Counted from the first letter of the stretch, positions 28,352 to 37,655 are shown. The stretch is 64,000 nucleotides of DNA from DGNJ01 sp002388905 (GCA_036843405.1 DAITSJ010000009.1:1-64000), one strand, 5' to 3'. Notes: generated by a model not told the origin, from the sequence alone. Numbers and translations: made by a program.

Positions 28352-29068
28352 TTAGTCCAGACTGTAGCCGAAGCTGTTGGTGACGTGGCGACCCTTGCCC
28401 GGACCGTACACCGCTTCCAGCTGCTTGACCAGGATTCGGGCCCGGGCGAGCATCAGGCGGGCCAGCAGCGGCAGGGCGGCATCGGTGTCCCGGGCCAGGG
28501 CGTATTCCATCAGTTGCCGGCGGTCCGCCAGCAGGGTCGGGGCCCAGGGCGCGGACAGGCGCTGGTAGCGCTGGGTCTGGACAACGAGCAGATTGCGCAC
28601 ACGCATCAGCCAGGGGTTGTCGCAGGCGGCGATCAGGGCGTCGTAGAAATGGCTGTAGGCTTCGATATAGGTTTCGCTGAACCGGTCGCCCTCGCAGCTT
28701 TCGGCTTTGGAGGCGGACGACAGGCGATGAAAGGCGGCGACAATACCGGATTCCCAGTCCAGGTCGCCCACTTCCATGGCCCGCTTCAGGCACAGGCATT
28801 CGATCTCGCTGCGGGTGGTGCTCAGGCTCCATAGGTCGTCGCTGGACACCGGCATGACCCGAAAGCCCCGCTGGGGCAGGGATTCCACCAAACCCTCTGC
28901 GGTGAGTCGGGAAAGGGCTTCGCGGACGATGCCCTGGCTTACCGATAGCCGCTGGCAGAGGTCGGCGATGCGCAACCGTTCCCCGGGGGTGAACCGGCAC
29001 TCCAGCAAGTCCTTGCGCAACTGCTCGTAGGCGGTGTGGGTCATGCTCCGGCTGGCGGGTGCACTCAT
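28352..29068 (-). CDS. GntR-family regulator (FCD type)
   Basis: 238 residues from the ATG at 29068; the TTG at 29083 is less likely. Seen: winged helix-turn-helix at the N-terminus (ERLRIADLCQRLSVSQGIVREALSRLTAEGLVESLPQRGFRV, pattern of GntR) and an all-helical FCD-like ligand domain (residues about 80-225) with RSEIECLCLKRA and HFYDALIAACDNPWL, where metal ligands normally sit. Such proteins sense organic acids. It diverges from the sulfotransferase operon at 29279, which it probably controls. Confidence 0.88.
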   Translation of the reverse strand: MSAPASRSMTHTAYEQLRKDLLECRFTPGERLRIADLCQRLSVSQGIVREALSRLTAEGLVESLPQRGFRVMPVSSDDLWSLSTTRSEIECLCLKRAMEVGDLDWESGIVAAFHRLSSASKAESCEGDRFSETYIEAYSHFYDALIAACDNPWLMRVRNLLVVQTQRYQRLSAPWAPTLLADRRQLMEYALARDTDAALPLLARLMLARARILVKQLEAVYGPGKGRHVTNSFGYSLD

Positions 29069-29105
29069 GCCGATTTCTCGCAATCCATCGAATAGGCCTC
29101 CAAAG

Positions 29106-29116
29106 TACTAAAAGTA
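29106..29116. promoter_or_regulatory. Possible GntR operator
   Basis: Inverted repeat TACT-AAA-AGTA in the 210-bp divergent region between the GntR gene and the operon at 29279. Position fits an operator; the short arms make it tentative. Confidence 0.3.
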
Positions 29117-29278
29117 TTTAATCGATGTCAAAATCTACTTTCTGGACAGGCTTGCCTGGAGGCTGCTAGCATCCTGCTCGATCCATCTTACAGGAAGGGT
29201 ATGGAGCAGGTCCCGACAGGCGGGCGACTGTGCCGGAAAAATAACGCGCGGAATAGAACATGACAAGGGGAGGTGAGG

Positions 29279-30451
29279 ATGTCCAGCCAAAACGGCGATC
29301 GAAGCCATGATGCCGTCGACAGCCAGGTGAGAGAGTTATTGGATTCCGCGGCGCTTGACGAAGCGGATATTGCCGGCGTCAGGCCGGGGCTGGTCAGGGC
29401 CGTGGAGGCCCTGCAGCAGGAAAGGGGGTTGAGCCGGGCGGGCTACCAGCGCGCTGTCGAGCAGTTCCGGGACAACCTGCGGCGTCTTTCGCTGATCGGG
29501 CAGGATCGCAAGCGCTATCCCGAGATCGCCAACGAGCAGATCAAGGCACCCATCTTTATTCTGGGTCTGCCCCGGTGCGGTACCAGCATGCTGCATGCGG
29601 TGATGGCCACGGACCCGAATTTGCGGGCCCCCCTGATGTGGGAAGTGGCGGCGCCCTCGCCGCCGCCGGAAAAAGCCACGTTCGACAGCGATCCCCGTAT
29701 CGCCGCCTTCGATGGCTACGTGGCAAGCGAGTTTACCGGCAAATGGGCCGATGTCCTCAAGGCCCACCCCATCGGTGCCCGGATTCCCCAGGAGTGCGGC
29801 ATGATCCTGGAAACGGCATTCTGCGGGGCCAACCCGGTGATGCTGTTCCGCCTGCCCGCCTTCTACCAGTGGTACAAGGAAGCCGATACCACCTTCGGCT
29901 ATCAGGTGCACCGGCGCTGGCTGCAGCACCTCCAGTGGCGCAACCCCAGGGATCGCTGGGTGTTGAAAGTCCAGGAGCACATGTATCACCTGCCGGAATT
30001 GCTGAGTGTCTATCCGGACGCGGTTTTTATTCAGCCGCACCGGGATCCGCGTACGGTCATGGCCTCCATCTCACAACTGATTATGGTCCTGCGCAGTGTC
30101 AGTTTCGGGGACCAGGATCCCCTTGCCCTGGGGCGCGAAATGCTGCACCTGTGGCATGACGGCCAGGAAAAGATGATGGCCTACCGCCAGGCGAATCCCG
30201 ATCTGCCCGTCTACGACCTGAGTTTCAGGGAACTGGTCGGCGATCACGTGGGCACGGTACGCAAAATCTATGAGCATTTCGATATGCCGTTTACCGCCGA
30301 CACCGAGCGGGGAATTCGCCAGTGGCTGGCGGACAACCCCGCCGACAAACACGGCAGGCACAGCTATCAGTTGTCCGACTTCGGCCTCACGGAGGCGGAA
30401 ATCGAATCCGTCTACGGCGACTATATGGATACCTACCGGGATTACATCTAG
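29279..30451 (+). CDS. Sulfotransferase-fold protein 2
   Basis: 390 residues from the ATG at 29279 with GGGGAGG upstream. Seen: FILGLPRCGTSMLHAVM near residue 95 (5'-phosphosulfate loop) and QPHRDPRTVMASISQLI near 250 (3'-phosphate loop). Related to the protein at 15407. It is the first of six tightly packed genes (gaps 14, 2, 53, 63 and 7 bp). No PAPS-making genes are here; sulfate donation would use the general cell pool. Possible role: sulfation of a hydroxyl, or an unknown reaction in the same fold. Confidence 0.83.
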   Translation: MSSQNGDRSHDAVDSQVRELLDSAALDEADIAGVRPGLVRAVEALQQERGLSRAGYQRAVEQFRDNLRRLSLIGQDRKRYPEIANEQIKAPIFILGLPRCGTSMLHAVMATDPNLRAPLMWEVAAPSPPPEKATFDSDPRIAAFDGYVASEFTGKWADVLKAHPIGARIPQECGMILETAFCGANPVMLFRLPAFYQWYKEADTTFGYQVHRRWLQHLQWRNPRDRWVLKVQEHMYHLPELLSVYPDAVFIQPHRDPRTVMASISQLIMVLRSVSFGDQDPLALGREMLHLWHDGQEKMMAYRQANPDLPVYDLSFRELVGDHVGTVRKIYEHFDMPFTADTERGIRQWLADNPADKHGRHSYQLSDFGLTEAEIESVYGDYMDTYRDYI

Positions 30452-30465
30452 CGGAGAGTAAAACG

Positions 30466-30825
30466 ATGAGTGAAATGAAGGAATACGTTTTGGTGGTCCA
30501 CAGCAACCCGGCGCCGGGGCGGGAAGCGGAATACAATGACTGGTACAACAATCAGCACCTCAAGGACGTGCTCGCCCAGCCCGGCTATACCGCCGCGCGC
30601 CGTTTCAAGCTCACCGGTTTCAAGCTCGACGACGCCATGCCCGACCCTTCCCATCAGTACGTGGCCTTCTACTACATGAAAACCGATGACCCCGAGCGGG
30701 AGCTCAACGCCATGAAGGAGCGCGTGGAAGCGGGCATCATCGGCCTTACCGAGGCCATGGCCCCGGATTTCCTGGCCTACTGCTACGAAGCAGCCAGCCC
30801 CCTGGTCGAAGCGGGGGAAATGTAA
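30466..30825 (+). CDS. Small dimeric alpha/beta-barrel protein (DUF4286-like)
   Basis: 119 residues, start ATG at 30466 just 14 bp after the previous stop. Seen: the pattern YVLVVHSNPAPGREAEYNDWYNNQHLKDVLAQPGYTAARRFKL, in which the W-Y-N-N-x-H-L-x-D stretch is the mark of this small family of ferredoxin-like dimers related to EthD and ABM proteins. Function not established; relatives sit beside catabolic dehydrogenases. It is 2 bp before the Gfo/Idh gene, so both are translated together. Confidence 0.75.
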   Translation: MSEMKEYVLVVHSNPAPGREAEYNDWYNNQHLKDVLAQPGYTAARRFKLTGFKLDDAMPDPSHQYVAFYYMKTDDPERELNAMKERVEAGIIGLTEAMAPDFLAYCYEAASPLVEAGEM

Positions 30826-30827
30826 TC

Positions 30828-31934
30828 ATGGCCGATAAAATCCGGGTCGGCGTTATCGGTGCCAACCCCCAGGGCAGTTGGGGCACTGTCGCTCATCTGC
30901 CGGCCCTGGCGGCCCTGCCGGAATTCGAGGCGGTGGCGGTGGCCACCAACCACCGGGAAACCGCCCAGGAGACAGCCGGCAAATTCGGGGTGCGCCACGC
31001 ATTCAGCGATCCCCGCGAACTTGCGGAACACCCGGAAGTGGATGTGGTCTCCGTGTGTGTGCGGGTGCCGGCCCATGCCGAGCTGGTGAAGGTCGCCCTG
31101 GAGGCCGGCAAGCATGTCTACTGCGAGTGGCCCCTGGCGAAGAACACGTCGGAAGCGCTGGCGCTGTCGAAGGCGGCCGAGGGCGGGGGAGTGGTGCACA
31201 AGATCGGGCTCCAGGCCCGTCACTCGCCGGTACTGGAACGGCTCAGGGACCTGATTGAGGAAGGCCGTATCGGCCGGGTGCTGTCCTGTGCCCTCAACCA
31301 TTCCGTGGACTGGATGCCGGTATTGCCGCCGGGCATGACCTATCTCCAGGATTTTTCCACCGGGGCCCATATGCTCAGCATCCCCGGTGGCCACTCCATC
31401 GACGCCCTGTGCTGGCTGCTGGGGGAATTCGGCGAGCTGTCGGCCACGGTCAAGACCCAGATCCCGGAGATCGACGTGGCGGGCACGGGCGAAAAATTTC
31501 CCCGCACCTCGCCCGACCAGGTGCTGGTCAACGGTGTCCTCGAGACCGCTGTCGTGGCCGGTATCCGTATCCAGGGGGCGCCCAGCCACGGTACCGGCAT
31601 GGTGTTCGAGATCAACGGCGAGAAGGGCGACCTGGTGGTAAAAATGGCGCCGGGTGGCCGCGGCATCCAGATGGCCGATCTCAGCCTCTGGGAAACCACG
31701 GGGCCGGGAGAACTGACGCCGGTGGAAATTCCCGGGCATTATTACGGTGTCCCGAAAGCCATTCGCAGCGGCCCTCCCCTGAATGTGGGTCGAAGCTACC
31801 TGGCCCTGGCCGGTGCCATACGGGACGGCGCGCCGGTACCCGATTTCGGTACCGCTCTGAACCGGCACCGTACCCTGGACGCGGTGGTCCAGTCCGCCGA
31901 GCAGGGCCGCCGGCTGAGGCCGGAAAAGGGTTGA
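30828..31934 (+). CDS. Gfo/Idh/MocA-family oxidoreductase
   Basis: 368 residues. Seen: N-terminal Rossmann segment VGVIGANPQGSWGTVAHLPALAAL, the strand-4 motif VDVVSVCVRVPAHAELVKVALEAGKHVYCEWPLAKN near residue 70-105 (the EKP of classical members is EWP here; its Lys normally helps catalysis, so this is a notable change) and a C-terminal alpha/beta domain with GGHSIDALCWLLGE. Known relatives oxidise or reduce sugars and cyclic polyols with NAD(P). Fourth-from-last gene of the operon begun at 29279. Confidence 0.85.
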   Translation: MADKIRVGVIGANPQGSWGTVAHLPALAALPEFEAVAVATNHRETAQETAGKFGVRHAFSDPRELAEHPEVDVVSVCVRVPAHAELVKVALEAGKHVYCEWPLAKNTSEALALSKAAEGGGVVHKIGLQARHSPVLERLRDLIEEGRIGRVLSCALNHSVDWMPVLPPGMTYLQDFSTGAHMLSIPGGHSIDALCWLLGEFGELSATVKTQIPEIDVAGTGEKFPRTSPDQVLVNGVLETAVVAGIRIQGAPSHGTGMVFEINGEKGDLVVKMAPGGRGIQMADLSLWETTGPGELTPVEIPGHYYGVPKAIRSGPPLNVGRSYLALAGAIRDGAPVPDFGTALNRHRTLDAVVQSAEQGRRLRPEKG

Positions 31935-31987
31935 TACCCGGCCGCTCGGTCGACCCGGCAAAATGATTGGGCAAGGGAGGATTCACC

Positions 31988-32728
31988 ATGTCGCGTCTCA
32001 AGGGCAAAGTCATTGTCGTAACCGGTGCCGCCACGGGTATCGGCAGGGGCATCGCCGCCGCCTGTAAAGAGCAGGGCGCGGAAGTGGTGCTGGTGGATAT
32101 CAACCCCGACGTGGAGACGGTGGCCGGCGAGATCGGTGGCACCGGCCTGGTCCTGGACGTCACCGCCGGGGACAGCGCCGAAGAGGCCGTTGAAACGGCA
32201 ATTCGCGAATACGGCGTGATAACGGGCCTGGTGAACAATGCGGGCCGTGTCGACGAGGCGGATATCCTGGAAACCGATGACGACCTCTGGACCCGGACCA
32301 TGGCCCTCAACCTCGACGCACCCTATCGCTGGAGCCGGGTGGCGATACCGTCGATGCTCGATGCCGGCGGCGGTGCCATCGTCAATATCTCCACCATCGA
32401 GGCCACCCATGTCCGCCCCCGGCATTTTCCCTATGTGGTATCCAAAAGCGGCCTCAACTGCATGACCCGGGCCATTGCCGTCGATTTTGGCCGCCAGGGC
32501 ATCCGCTGTAACACGATTTCCCCGGGTTCGGTGGATACCGAGATGTACGAACGCTATACCGCGCAGTATCCCGGCCTGCGTGAGCACCTGATCGGCCTCA
32601 ACTATGCCGGCCGACTGGGGACCACAGCGGAGATCGGCGCCGCCGCTGTCTACCTGCTTTCGGACGAAACCCGTTTTCTCAACGGCCACGAACTGGTGGT
32701 CGACGGGGCCCGCACGGTGGCCACCTGA
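31988..32728 (+). CDS. SDR family oxidoreductase
   Basis: 246 residues from the ATG at 31988 with AAGGGAGG upstream; the TTG at 31967 is rejected. Seen: TGAATGIG near residue 12, NNAG near 84, and ISTIEATHVRPRHFP followed by YVVSK. A complete classical SDR ending in the usual dinucleotide-side motif NGHELVVDGA. Located between the Gfo/Idh gene and another SDR in the same operon; the two SDRs are different (below 40% by eye), so they probably act on successive intermediates. Confidence 0.87.
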   Translation: MSRLKGKVIVVTGAATGIGRGIAAACKEQGAEVVLVDINPDVETVAGEIGGTGLVLDVTAGDSAEEAVETAIREYGVITGLVNNAGRVDEADILETDDDLWTRTMALNLDAPYRWSRVAIPSMLDAGGGAIVNISTIEATHVRPRHFPYVVSKSGLNCMTRAIAVDFGRQGIRCNTISPGSVDTEMYERYTAQYPGLREHLIGLNYAGRLGTTAEIGAAAVYLLSDETRFLNGHELVVDGARTVAT

Positions 32729-32791
32729 AATCACTCGAAAGGCAACGTCTCGGTATCGAGGCATTTATTTATCACTCATGGAGAAAACACG

Positions 32792-33550
32792 ATGAGCCAG
32801 CGATTCAAGGATAAGGTTGCGATTGTCACGGGTGCCGCCCAGGGCCTGGCCCGGGCCACGGCGCTGGGCATGGCAAGGGAGGGAGCCTCCCTCTGCCTCG
32901 TTGACGTGAAGGAGGATCTGCTCGAACAGACCCGCAAGGAGGCCGAGGCCGAGGGCGCGGAGGTCCTGGCCCTCGCCGTCGACCTCTCCAGGCGCGATAC
33001 CTGTATCGATGTGGTGAAAAAGACCCTGGCCAGGTTCGGCAAGCTCGATATCCTGTGCAATATTGCCGGCATCGTCCGGATCCAGCACGTCAAGGATGTG
33101 GATGAGGGTGACTGGAACCTGCTCCACAATGTCAACGTGGCGGCACCTTTCTGGATGTCCCAGGCGGCCATTCCCCACCTGATCAAAACCAACGGCAATA
33201 TCGTCAACTGCGCCTCACAGTCCGCGCTCAAGGGGGCGGCCTATGTGGTCCCCTACAGCATGACCAAGGGCGCTATCGTAATGATGACAAAATCCATGGC
33301 CATGGAATTTATCAACGAACCTATCCGTATCAATGCCGTGTCTCCGGGCACCATGATCGGCACCGGCATGGCGGAGGGGTTCAGTTTTCCGGAAGGGGCC
33401 GACGAGACCCTGTTTGCCCGCTATTCCGGTATCCGGCCGCCCGCGGTGGCAGAGGACGTGGCCTCGGTGGTGCTTTACCTGGCGTCCGACGATGCGCGGG
33501 TGGTACACGGTGCGGTTTACGCCGCCGACAAGGGGACCACGGCGGATTGA
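32792..33550 (+). CDS. SDR family oxidoreductase
   Basis: 252 residues. Seen: TGAAQGLA near residue 12, where the last Gly of TGxxxGxG is Ala, then NIAG, and CASQSALKGAAYVVP followed by YSMTK. The Ala substitution occurs in some active SDRs but may shift cofactor affinity. The gene lies 63 bp after the preceding SDR and 7 bp before the thioesterase gene. Confidence 0.85.
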   Translation: MSQRFKDKVAIVTGAAQGLARATALGMAREGASLCLVDVKEDLLEQTRKEAEAEGAEVLALAVDLSRRDTCIDVVKKTLARFGKLDILCNIAGIVRIQHVKDVDEGDWNLLHNVNVAAPFWMSQAAIPHLIKTNGNIVNCASQSALKGAAYVVPYSMTKGAIVMMTKSMAMEFINEPIRINAVSPGTMIGTGMAEGFSFPEGADETLFARYSGIRPPAVAEDVASVVLYLASDDARVVHGAVYAADKGTTAD

Positions 33551-33557
33551 CCGGGTG

Positions 33558-33959
33558 ATGAAGGAATTCCGTTTACAGCCCCGCTTCGCCGATATGGGTG
33601 AGAGGCACGTGCGCAGCACGGCGATCCCCGTTTGGTGCGAAGAGGCGAGGGTTTCCCTTTACGAGGAGGTTTCCCGGCGCGCTGGCGAAACTGCAGTTTT
33701 TGGTGTGGTGCGGCGTGCCGAATACGATTACCGGCGGGAACTGTATTACCGGGCCGAGGCGCTGATCCGCACCGCCGTCCAAGCTATTGGCACCAGCTCG
33801 GCGACGGTGGTGCAGGAAATCTGGCAAAACGATCAGTTGGCGGTCCGCGCCCTGGTGGTACTGGTCCAGGTAAACAGGGTTACCGGAGAAAAACTGCCCT
33901 TATCCACGGCGAGCCGCATTTACCTTGAGGAACTGATGTCGGCCGACGGGACCGGTTGA
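33558..33959 (+). CDS. Hotdog-fold thioesterase
   Basis: 133 residues from the ATG at 33558 (7 bp after the SDR stop). Seen: RFADMGERHVRSTAIPVWCEEARVSLYEEV near residues 8-37, which follows the 4HBT pattern in which an Asp and a long helix (here CEEARVSLYEEV) build the active site; second half AVRALVVLVQVNRVTGEKLPL continues the fold. Known members hydrolyse acyl-CoA esters. As the last gene of the operon it may release a CoA-bound product. Convergent with the luciferase-like gene, 16 bp apart. Confidence 0.7.
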   Translation: MKEFRLQPRFADMGERHVRSTAIPVWCEEARVSLYEEVSRRAGETAVFGVVRRAEYDYRRELYYRAEALIRTAVQAIGTSSATVVQEIWQNDQLAVRALVVLVQVNRVTGEKLPLSTASRIYLEELMSADGTG

Positions 33960-33975
33960 TCGCTTCGGTGCTCTC

Positions 33976-34971
33976 CTAGTCGCGCCCCAGGTTGAACGCA
34001 TCGGCGAGCAATTCGTAGGAGCGTTTGCGCTCCTCGAAGTCGTAGGTGATGGTCACCGTGGTGATTTCGTCGGCATCGTATTTTTCCGCCAGCCTCAGTA
34101 TTTGCTCCCTGACCTGCCCGGGGGTGCCGATGGCGTCGTGCCGTCCGCGCTGGGCAATGTATTCCCTTTCCTGGGAACTGTAGGGGTATTGCTCCGCTTC
34201 CTCCACAGGGCCGATACCACTGAAACCGCCGCCGGTGACCACGCGCAGCATGGACAGCTGGCGGGCCAGTGCCAGTTGCCTGGCTCTTTCCTCGGTTTCC
34301 GCGCAATAGACATTGACCGTCAGGCCGGCATAGGGCTCCGACAGATTGTCGGAGGGGACGAAATGCTCCCGGTAGCGGCCGATAATGCCGGTCTCCATGT
34401 CCGGGTTGATAAACAGCGCGAAATTGTAGGGCAGGCCGAGCTCGGCGGCGAGCATGGCGCTGTCGGGGCTGGTACCGAGCATCCACACGTCCGGGTTGGT
34501 TTCCGGGCGGGGGAAGATTTTCGGCCGATAACGCTTGTTGGCCAGTTTGTCCAGCAGGTCCTGTGTCTGTTGGGGAAACAGGTGAAAGCGGGGATTGCCG
34601 TCGTGGGACAGTTCCCGGGCCGTGGCCATGTCCGCGCCGGGCGCGCGACCCAGGCCCAGGTCGATGCGGCCCGGAAACAGGGTGGCCAGGACCGAGGCCA
34701 CCTCGGCCACCTTGAAGGTGCTGTAGTGGGGGAGCATGATGCCGCCGCTGCCGATGCGGATTTTCCGGGTCCGCGCGCCGATCGCGGCGAGCAGCACTTC
34801 CGGGGCGCTGCCGGCGTAGGCGGCGGTGCTGTGATGCTCGGACACCCAGAAGCGATAATAGCCGAGCCCGTCGGCCAGTTCCGCCAGTTCCACGGTTTCC
34901 GCCAGTGCCTGTTCCGGCGTACCGCCCTGGCGAACCGGTGATTGATCGAGGATGGAAAGCTTGATCGACAT
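33976..34971 (-). CDS. Luciferase-like oxidoreductase, MsnO8-like
   Basis: 331 residues. Seen: SIKLSILDQSPVRQGGTPEQALAETVELAELADGLGYYRFWVSEHHS at the N-terminus, GSGGIMLPHYSTFKVAEVASVLATLFPGRIDLGLGRAPG in the middle (both patterns of the LLM MsnO8-type group; FMN-dependent monooxygenases with unknown natural substrate). No partner reductase is near. It stands as a single gene, 123 bp from the next minus-strand gene upstream. Confidence 0.84.
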   Translation of the reverse strand: MSIKLSILDQSPVRQGGTPEQALAETVELAELADGLGYYRFWVSEHHSTAAYAGSAPEVLLAAIGARTRKIRIGSGGIMLPHYSTFKVAEVASVLATLFPGRIDLGLGRAPGADMATARELSHDGNPRFHLFPQQTQDLLDKLANKRYRPKIFPRPETNPDVWMLGTSPDSAMLAAELGLPYNFALFINPDMETGIIGRYREHFVPSDNLSEPYAGLTVNVYCAETEERARQLALARQLSMLRVVTGGGFSGIGPVEEAEQYPYSSQEREYIAQRGRHDAIGTPGQVREQILRLAEKYDADEITTVTITYDFEERKRSYELLADAFNLGRD

Positions 34972-35094
34972 CTGTCTCGCTCTCTGTTTTCAGTGAAGTT
35001 TCCCGAATTCCCGGTCGGAAGCGGGAACGACGATCTGCAATTATTTTAGCATTACAGCCCTGGCTACGCAGGGGGGCAGGGCTTCGGCCGGTTG

Positions 35095-36192
35095 TCAGAG
35101 CACCTCTTCCACCAATTTCGCGGTCTCCAGGTCCTCGTAGGCGGTTGTCAGGCGCAGGTGGTTGAGGACGTTGATTTCCCAGCCGTAATTGACAATGGGG
35201 GTGGTCAGCCAGCCGTAGTACACGCCCCAGACCAGGGTGCGGCGGTATTCCCGCCAGGCCTCGTCGAAGGAAGGGGGTTGGCTGACGCCGAATTCCGCGA
35301 GGCGCTCCAGGTAGCGTGCCAGCAGGTCCCGCTCATGGTTGCGGCGCTGTTCGATGGACAGGGCGGTGGTGACCAGGTAGTTGACGTCGTGCATGCAGTA
35401 ACCGCGCACCATCAACTGCCAGTCCAGGAATCCCCCCTTGTCGTCCGGCAGCAAATAGGTATTGCCCAGGTGGGCGTCACCGTGGACCAGTGTCCGGGGC
35501 AGGGTCGCCTGGTGTTTCTGCACGGCCATCATGCCGGCGCGCAACGCGGGGGCCGTCGTTCGCAGGCGCTCGACCATTTCCCGCTTGAACTGTACCGTGT
35601 CCACTTCGTGCTGTATCAGGGGAGTCGCCGCCTCGTTCTGGAGTTCGATAATGTCTCCCTCCAGGTGGGTTTGCACCCAGGCCATGTCGCTGTCGAAGCG
35701 GGGGCTTTGCCAGTAGGTGGCATGCAGCCTTGCCAGGGCATCGAGCAGTGATTCCACCTGGGCCAGCCCGATATCCCAGGTGACATTGGGAAACTCCGCA
35801 CCCCGCCGGGTAACATCCTCCAGGATCAGGCCGAACTGCCCGGACTCGGGGTCATAGCTGCCGCCCAGGGTGAGTGGCGTTTCCATGTCCAGTTCCGGGC
35901 GCAGCCGGTTGTAGAAGTTGACCTCGTTGGCATAGAAGGGGGCGAGCAGCTTGCTCTCGTCCCGTGCCATCTTCAGCACCACGCGGGTGGGCAGGTGGTC
36001 GGGAGCACCGGCGCCGTAGCGCACCTCGAGGACGGCGCGCGCCGCGGTGGACACCATCTCGTCGCCGTAGCTTTTTGACTGCAGGACGTCGAAACCCTCG
36101 ACGGTGACATCCGGGTAGAGTTGCCGAACCGTGGCGGTGAGTGTCTCCGGTTTCAGTTTATCGATATCGATGGGAAAAACGACCTGGGTCAT
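35095..36192 (-). CDS. APH-fold kinase (EcKinase-like) 1
   Basis: 365 residues. Seen: kinase-like N-lobe, catalytic loop LVHGDAHLGNTYLL with H237 and D239, and the metal motif GGFLDWQ about 15 residues later. This arrangement (HGDxHxGN, then LDWQ) is that of aminoglycoside-phosphotransferase-fold kinases, closest in style to the ecdysteroid-kinase-like group. Known relatives phosphorylate alcohol groups of small molecules with ATP. It is divergent from an RhlG-like SDR at 36437. All catalytic residues I can place are present, so it is probably active. Substrate unknown. Confidence 0.8.
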   Translation of the reverse strand: MTQVVFPIDIDKLKPETLTATVRQLYPDVTVEGFDVLQSKSYGDEMVSTAARAVLEVRYGAGAPDHLPTRVVLKMARDESKLLAPFYANEVNFYNRLRPELDMETPLTLGGSYDPESGQFGLILEDVTRRGAEFPNVTWDIGLAQVESLLDALARLHATYWQSPRFDSDMAWVQTHLEGDIIELQNEAATPLIQHEVDTVQFKREMVERLRTTAPALRAGMMAVQKHQATLPRTLVHGDAHLGNTYLLPDDKGGFLDWQLMVRGYCMHDVNYLVTTALSIEQRRNHERDLLARYLERLAEFGVSQPPSFDEAWREYRRTLVWGVYYGWLTTPIVNYGWEINVLNHLRLTTAYEDLETAKLVEEVL

Positions 36193-36436
36193 GGGGCTCT
36201 CCTGGACAAGTGTGATTCTGGTTATGGGGGAAGCGAACCCAGACCTGCGTTATTGGCGTGGGTTCCCTGGCGAATCCTCGGAAAAGGCACCATAGCATGG
36301 GCGCCAATCCTTGAAAATATACTTTTTGGGAGTCACATGGTACTTTCACGGGCAGGTTGCCAGAGGCTGGGATTTCCCCTTTCCGGATGGCGGCCGAATA
36401 CAGTCCACCACCACAAAACGCGGGAGAAGTTTCAGG

Positions 36437-37195
36437 ATGCGGGATCTGTTTTCAGTCGCAGGTAAAACGGCGCTGGTGACCGGGGGCACCAGCGGTATCG
36501 GCAGAATGATCGCCGAAGGCCTGGTGGCCGGCGGTGTCGTCACCTACATCGTCGGCCGCAATGCCGAAACCTGCCGGGCGACGGCCCGGGAACTGTCGGC
36601 AAAGGGCACCTGTCATCCCCTGGTGGGCGATATCTCCACCAACGCGGGAATCGAGGGGGTAGTCACTGAATTAAGGCAGCGCGCGGACAGCCTCGATATT
36701 CTCGTCAACAATGCCGGCGCCATGTACGAGGCCCCCATCGACGAGTTTACCGAGGAGGGCTGGGACAGTCTCGCCGACCTCAACCTGAAGTCCGTCTTCT
36801 TTCTGACCCAGAAGCTGTTGCCGATGCTGCGCGCCGCAGCCAGCGAGGAGGATGCGGCCAGTGTGGTCAATATCGGCTCCGTGGGCGGGTTGCGGGTGGG
36901 CCCCAAGGAAAACTATTCCTACCAGGCCACCAAGGCGGGGCTTCACCATCTGACCGGCTCCCTGGGCAAGCGCCTGGGGCCGGAAAACATCACGGTCAAT
37001 GCCCTGGCCCCCGGGTTTTTCCCCTCCCGGCTCACCAGCCCCGACGACGTCACGCCCGAGATCCTCGGCATGGTGCCCAGGCGGCGCATGGGCACCGGCG
37101 ACGATGTGGCCGGTGCGGTGATCTACCTGGCCTCGCGGGCGGGCAATTTCGTTACCGGCGCGGTGCTTCCCCTGGATGGCGGGCTTACCCTCTAA
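36437..37195 (+). CDS. SDR, RhlG-like 3-ketoacyl reductase
   Basis: 252 residues from the ATG at 36437, preceded by CAGGATG-type AGG. Seen: FSVAGKTALVTGGTSGIGRMIAEGL at the start, NNAG, INIGSVGGLRVGPKENYS then YQATK, and GNFVTGAVLPLDGGLTL at the end. The whole layout closely follows Pseudomonas RhlG, an NADPH-dependent 3-ketoacyl reductase, including the conserved FPSR(L/M)T segment. Stand-alone gene, divergent from the kinase-like gene at 35095. Confidence 0.83.
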   Translation: MRDLFSVAGKTALVTGGTSGIGRMIAEGLVAGGVVTYIVGRNAETCRATARELSAKGTCHPLVGDISTNAGIEGVVTELRQRADSLDILVNNAGAMYEAPIDEFTEEGWDSLADLNLKSVFFLTQKLLPMLRAAASEEDAASVVNIGSVGGLRVGPKENYSYQATKAGLHHLTGSLGKRLGPENITVNALAPGFFPSRLTSPDDVTPEILGMVPRRRMGTGDDVAGAVIYLASRAGNFVTGAVLPLDGGLTL

Positions 37196-37256
37196 TGCAA
37201 ATTTTCACCCGACTTTTGCCGGTCAGTCGAAAAGGTCAGGAACAATTTGCTGAAAG

Positions 37257-37655
37257 CTAGACAACGTGGACGGCAACAAAATGGCGTTTGCGGATTTTCC
37301 AGCCGTCGCCGGTTTTGACCAGCTCGTCGTCGTAGTAGCCAATGCCCCGATGAATCTCGCCGCCAGCCGGGCCCGGCGTCAGCAGGGCGTCCACGTAGGT
37401 GCGGGCGCGGGCCGCCTCGCCGTCGATCTGGATACTGAAATTGCTCAGGCGATGCAGGGTATGGCCCATTTCCCGGTGCGCGTACTCCATAAAATCGGTG
37501 ATCTCGTCGGGGCTTTTCCAGAGCCCGAAATCGCCGTAGTCGGCCACCAGGTCCTCGGTAAAACAGGTGCGAAAAAGCGACCAGTCGCGCCGGTCGATAC
37601 CCGTGGCGTAGCGGGTCAAAACATCCTGTATGGCGAGTGTTTCTTGCTCAAGCAT
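37257..37655 (-). CDS. NTF2-fold (SnoaL-like) protein
   Basis: 132 residues from the ATG at 37655; the TTG at 37676 is less likely. Seen: IQDVLTRYATGIDRRDWSLFRTCFTEDLVADYGDFG near 9-45 and GDGWKIRKRHFVAVHVV at the end, the pattern of the SnoaL_4 group of NTF2-like proteins. This fold serves ketosteroid isomerases, epoxide hydrolases and aromatic hydratases, so it could be an isomerase or hydratase. It diverges from the SDR at 37825; the 169-bp gap holds a 15-bp palindrome AGCGCC-CCG-GGCGCT at 37716-37730. Confidence 0.78.
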   Translation of the reverse strand: MLEQETLAIQDVLTRYATGIDRRDWSLFRTCFTEDLVADYGDFGLWKSPDEITDFMEYAHREMGHTLHRLSNFSIQIDGEAARARTYVDALLTPGPAGGEIHRGIGYYDDELVKTGDGWKIRKRHFVAVHVV

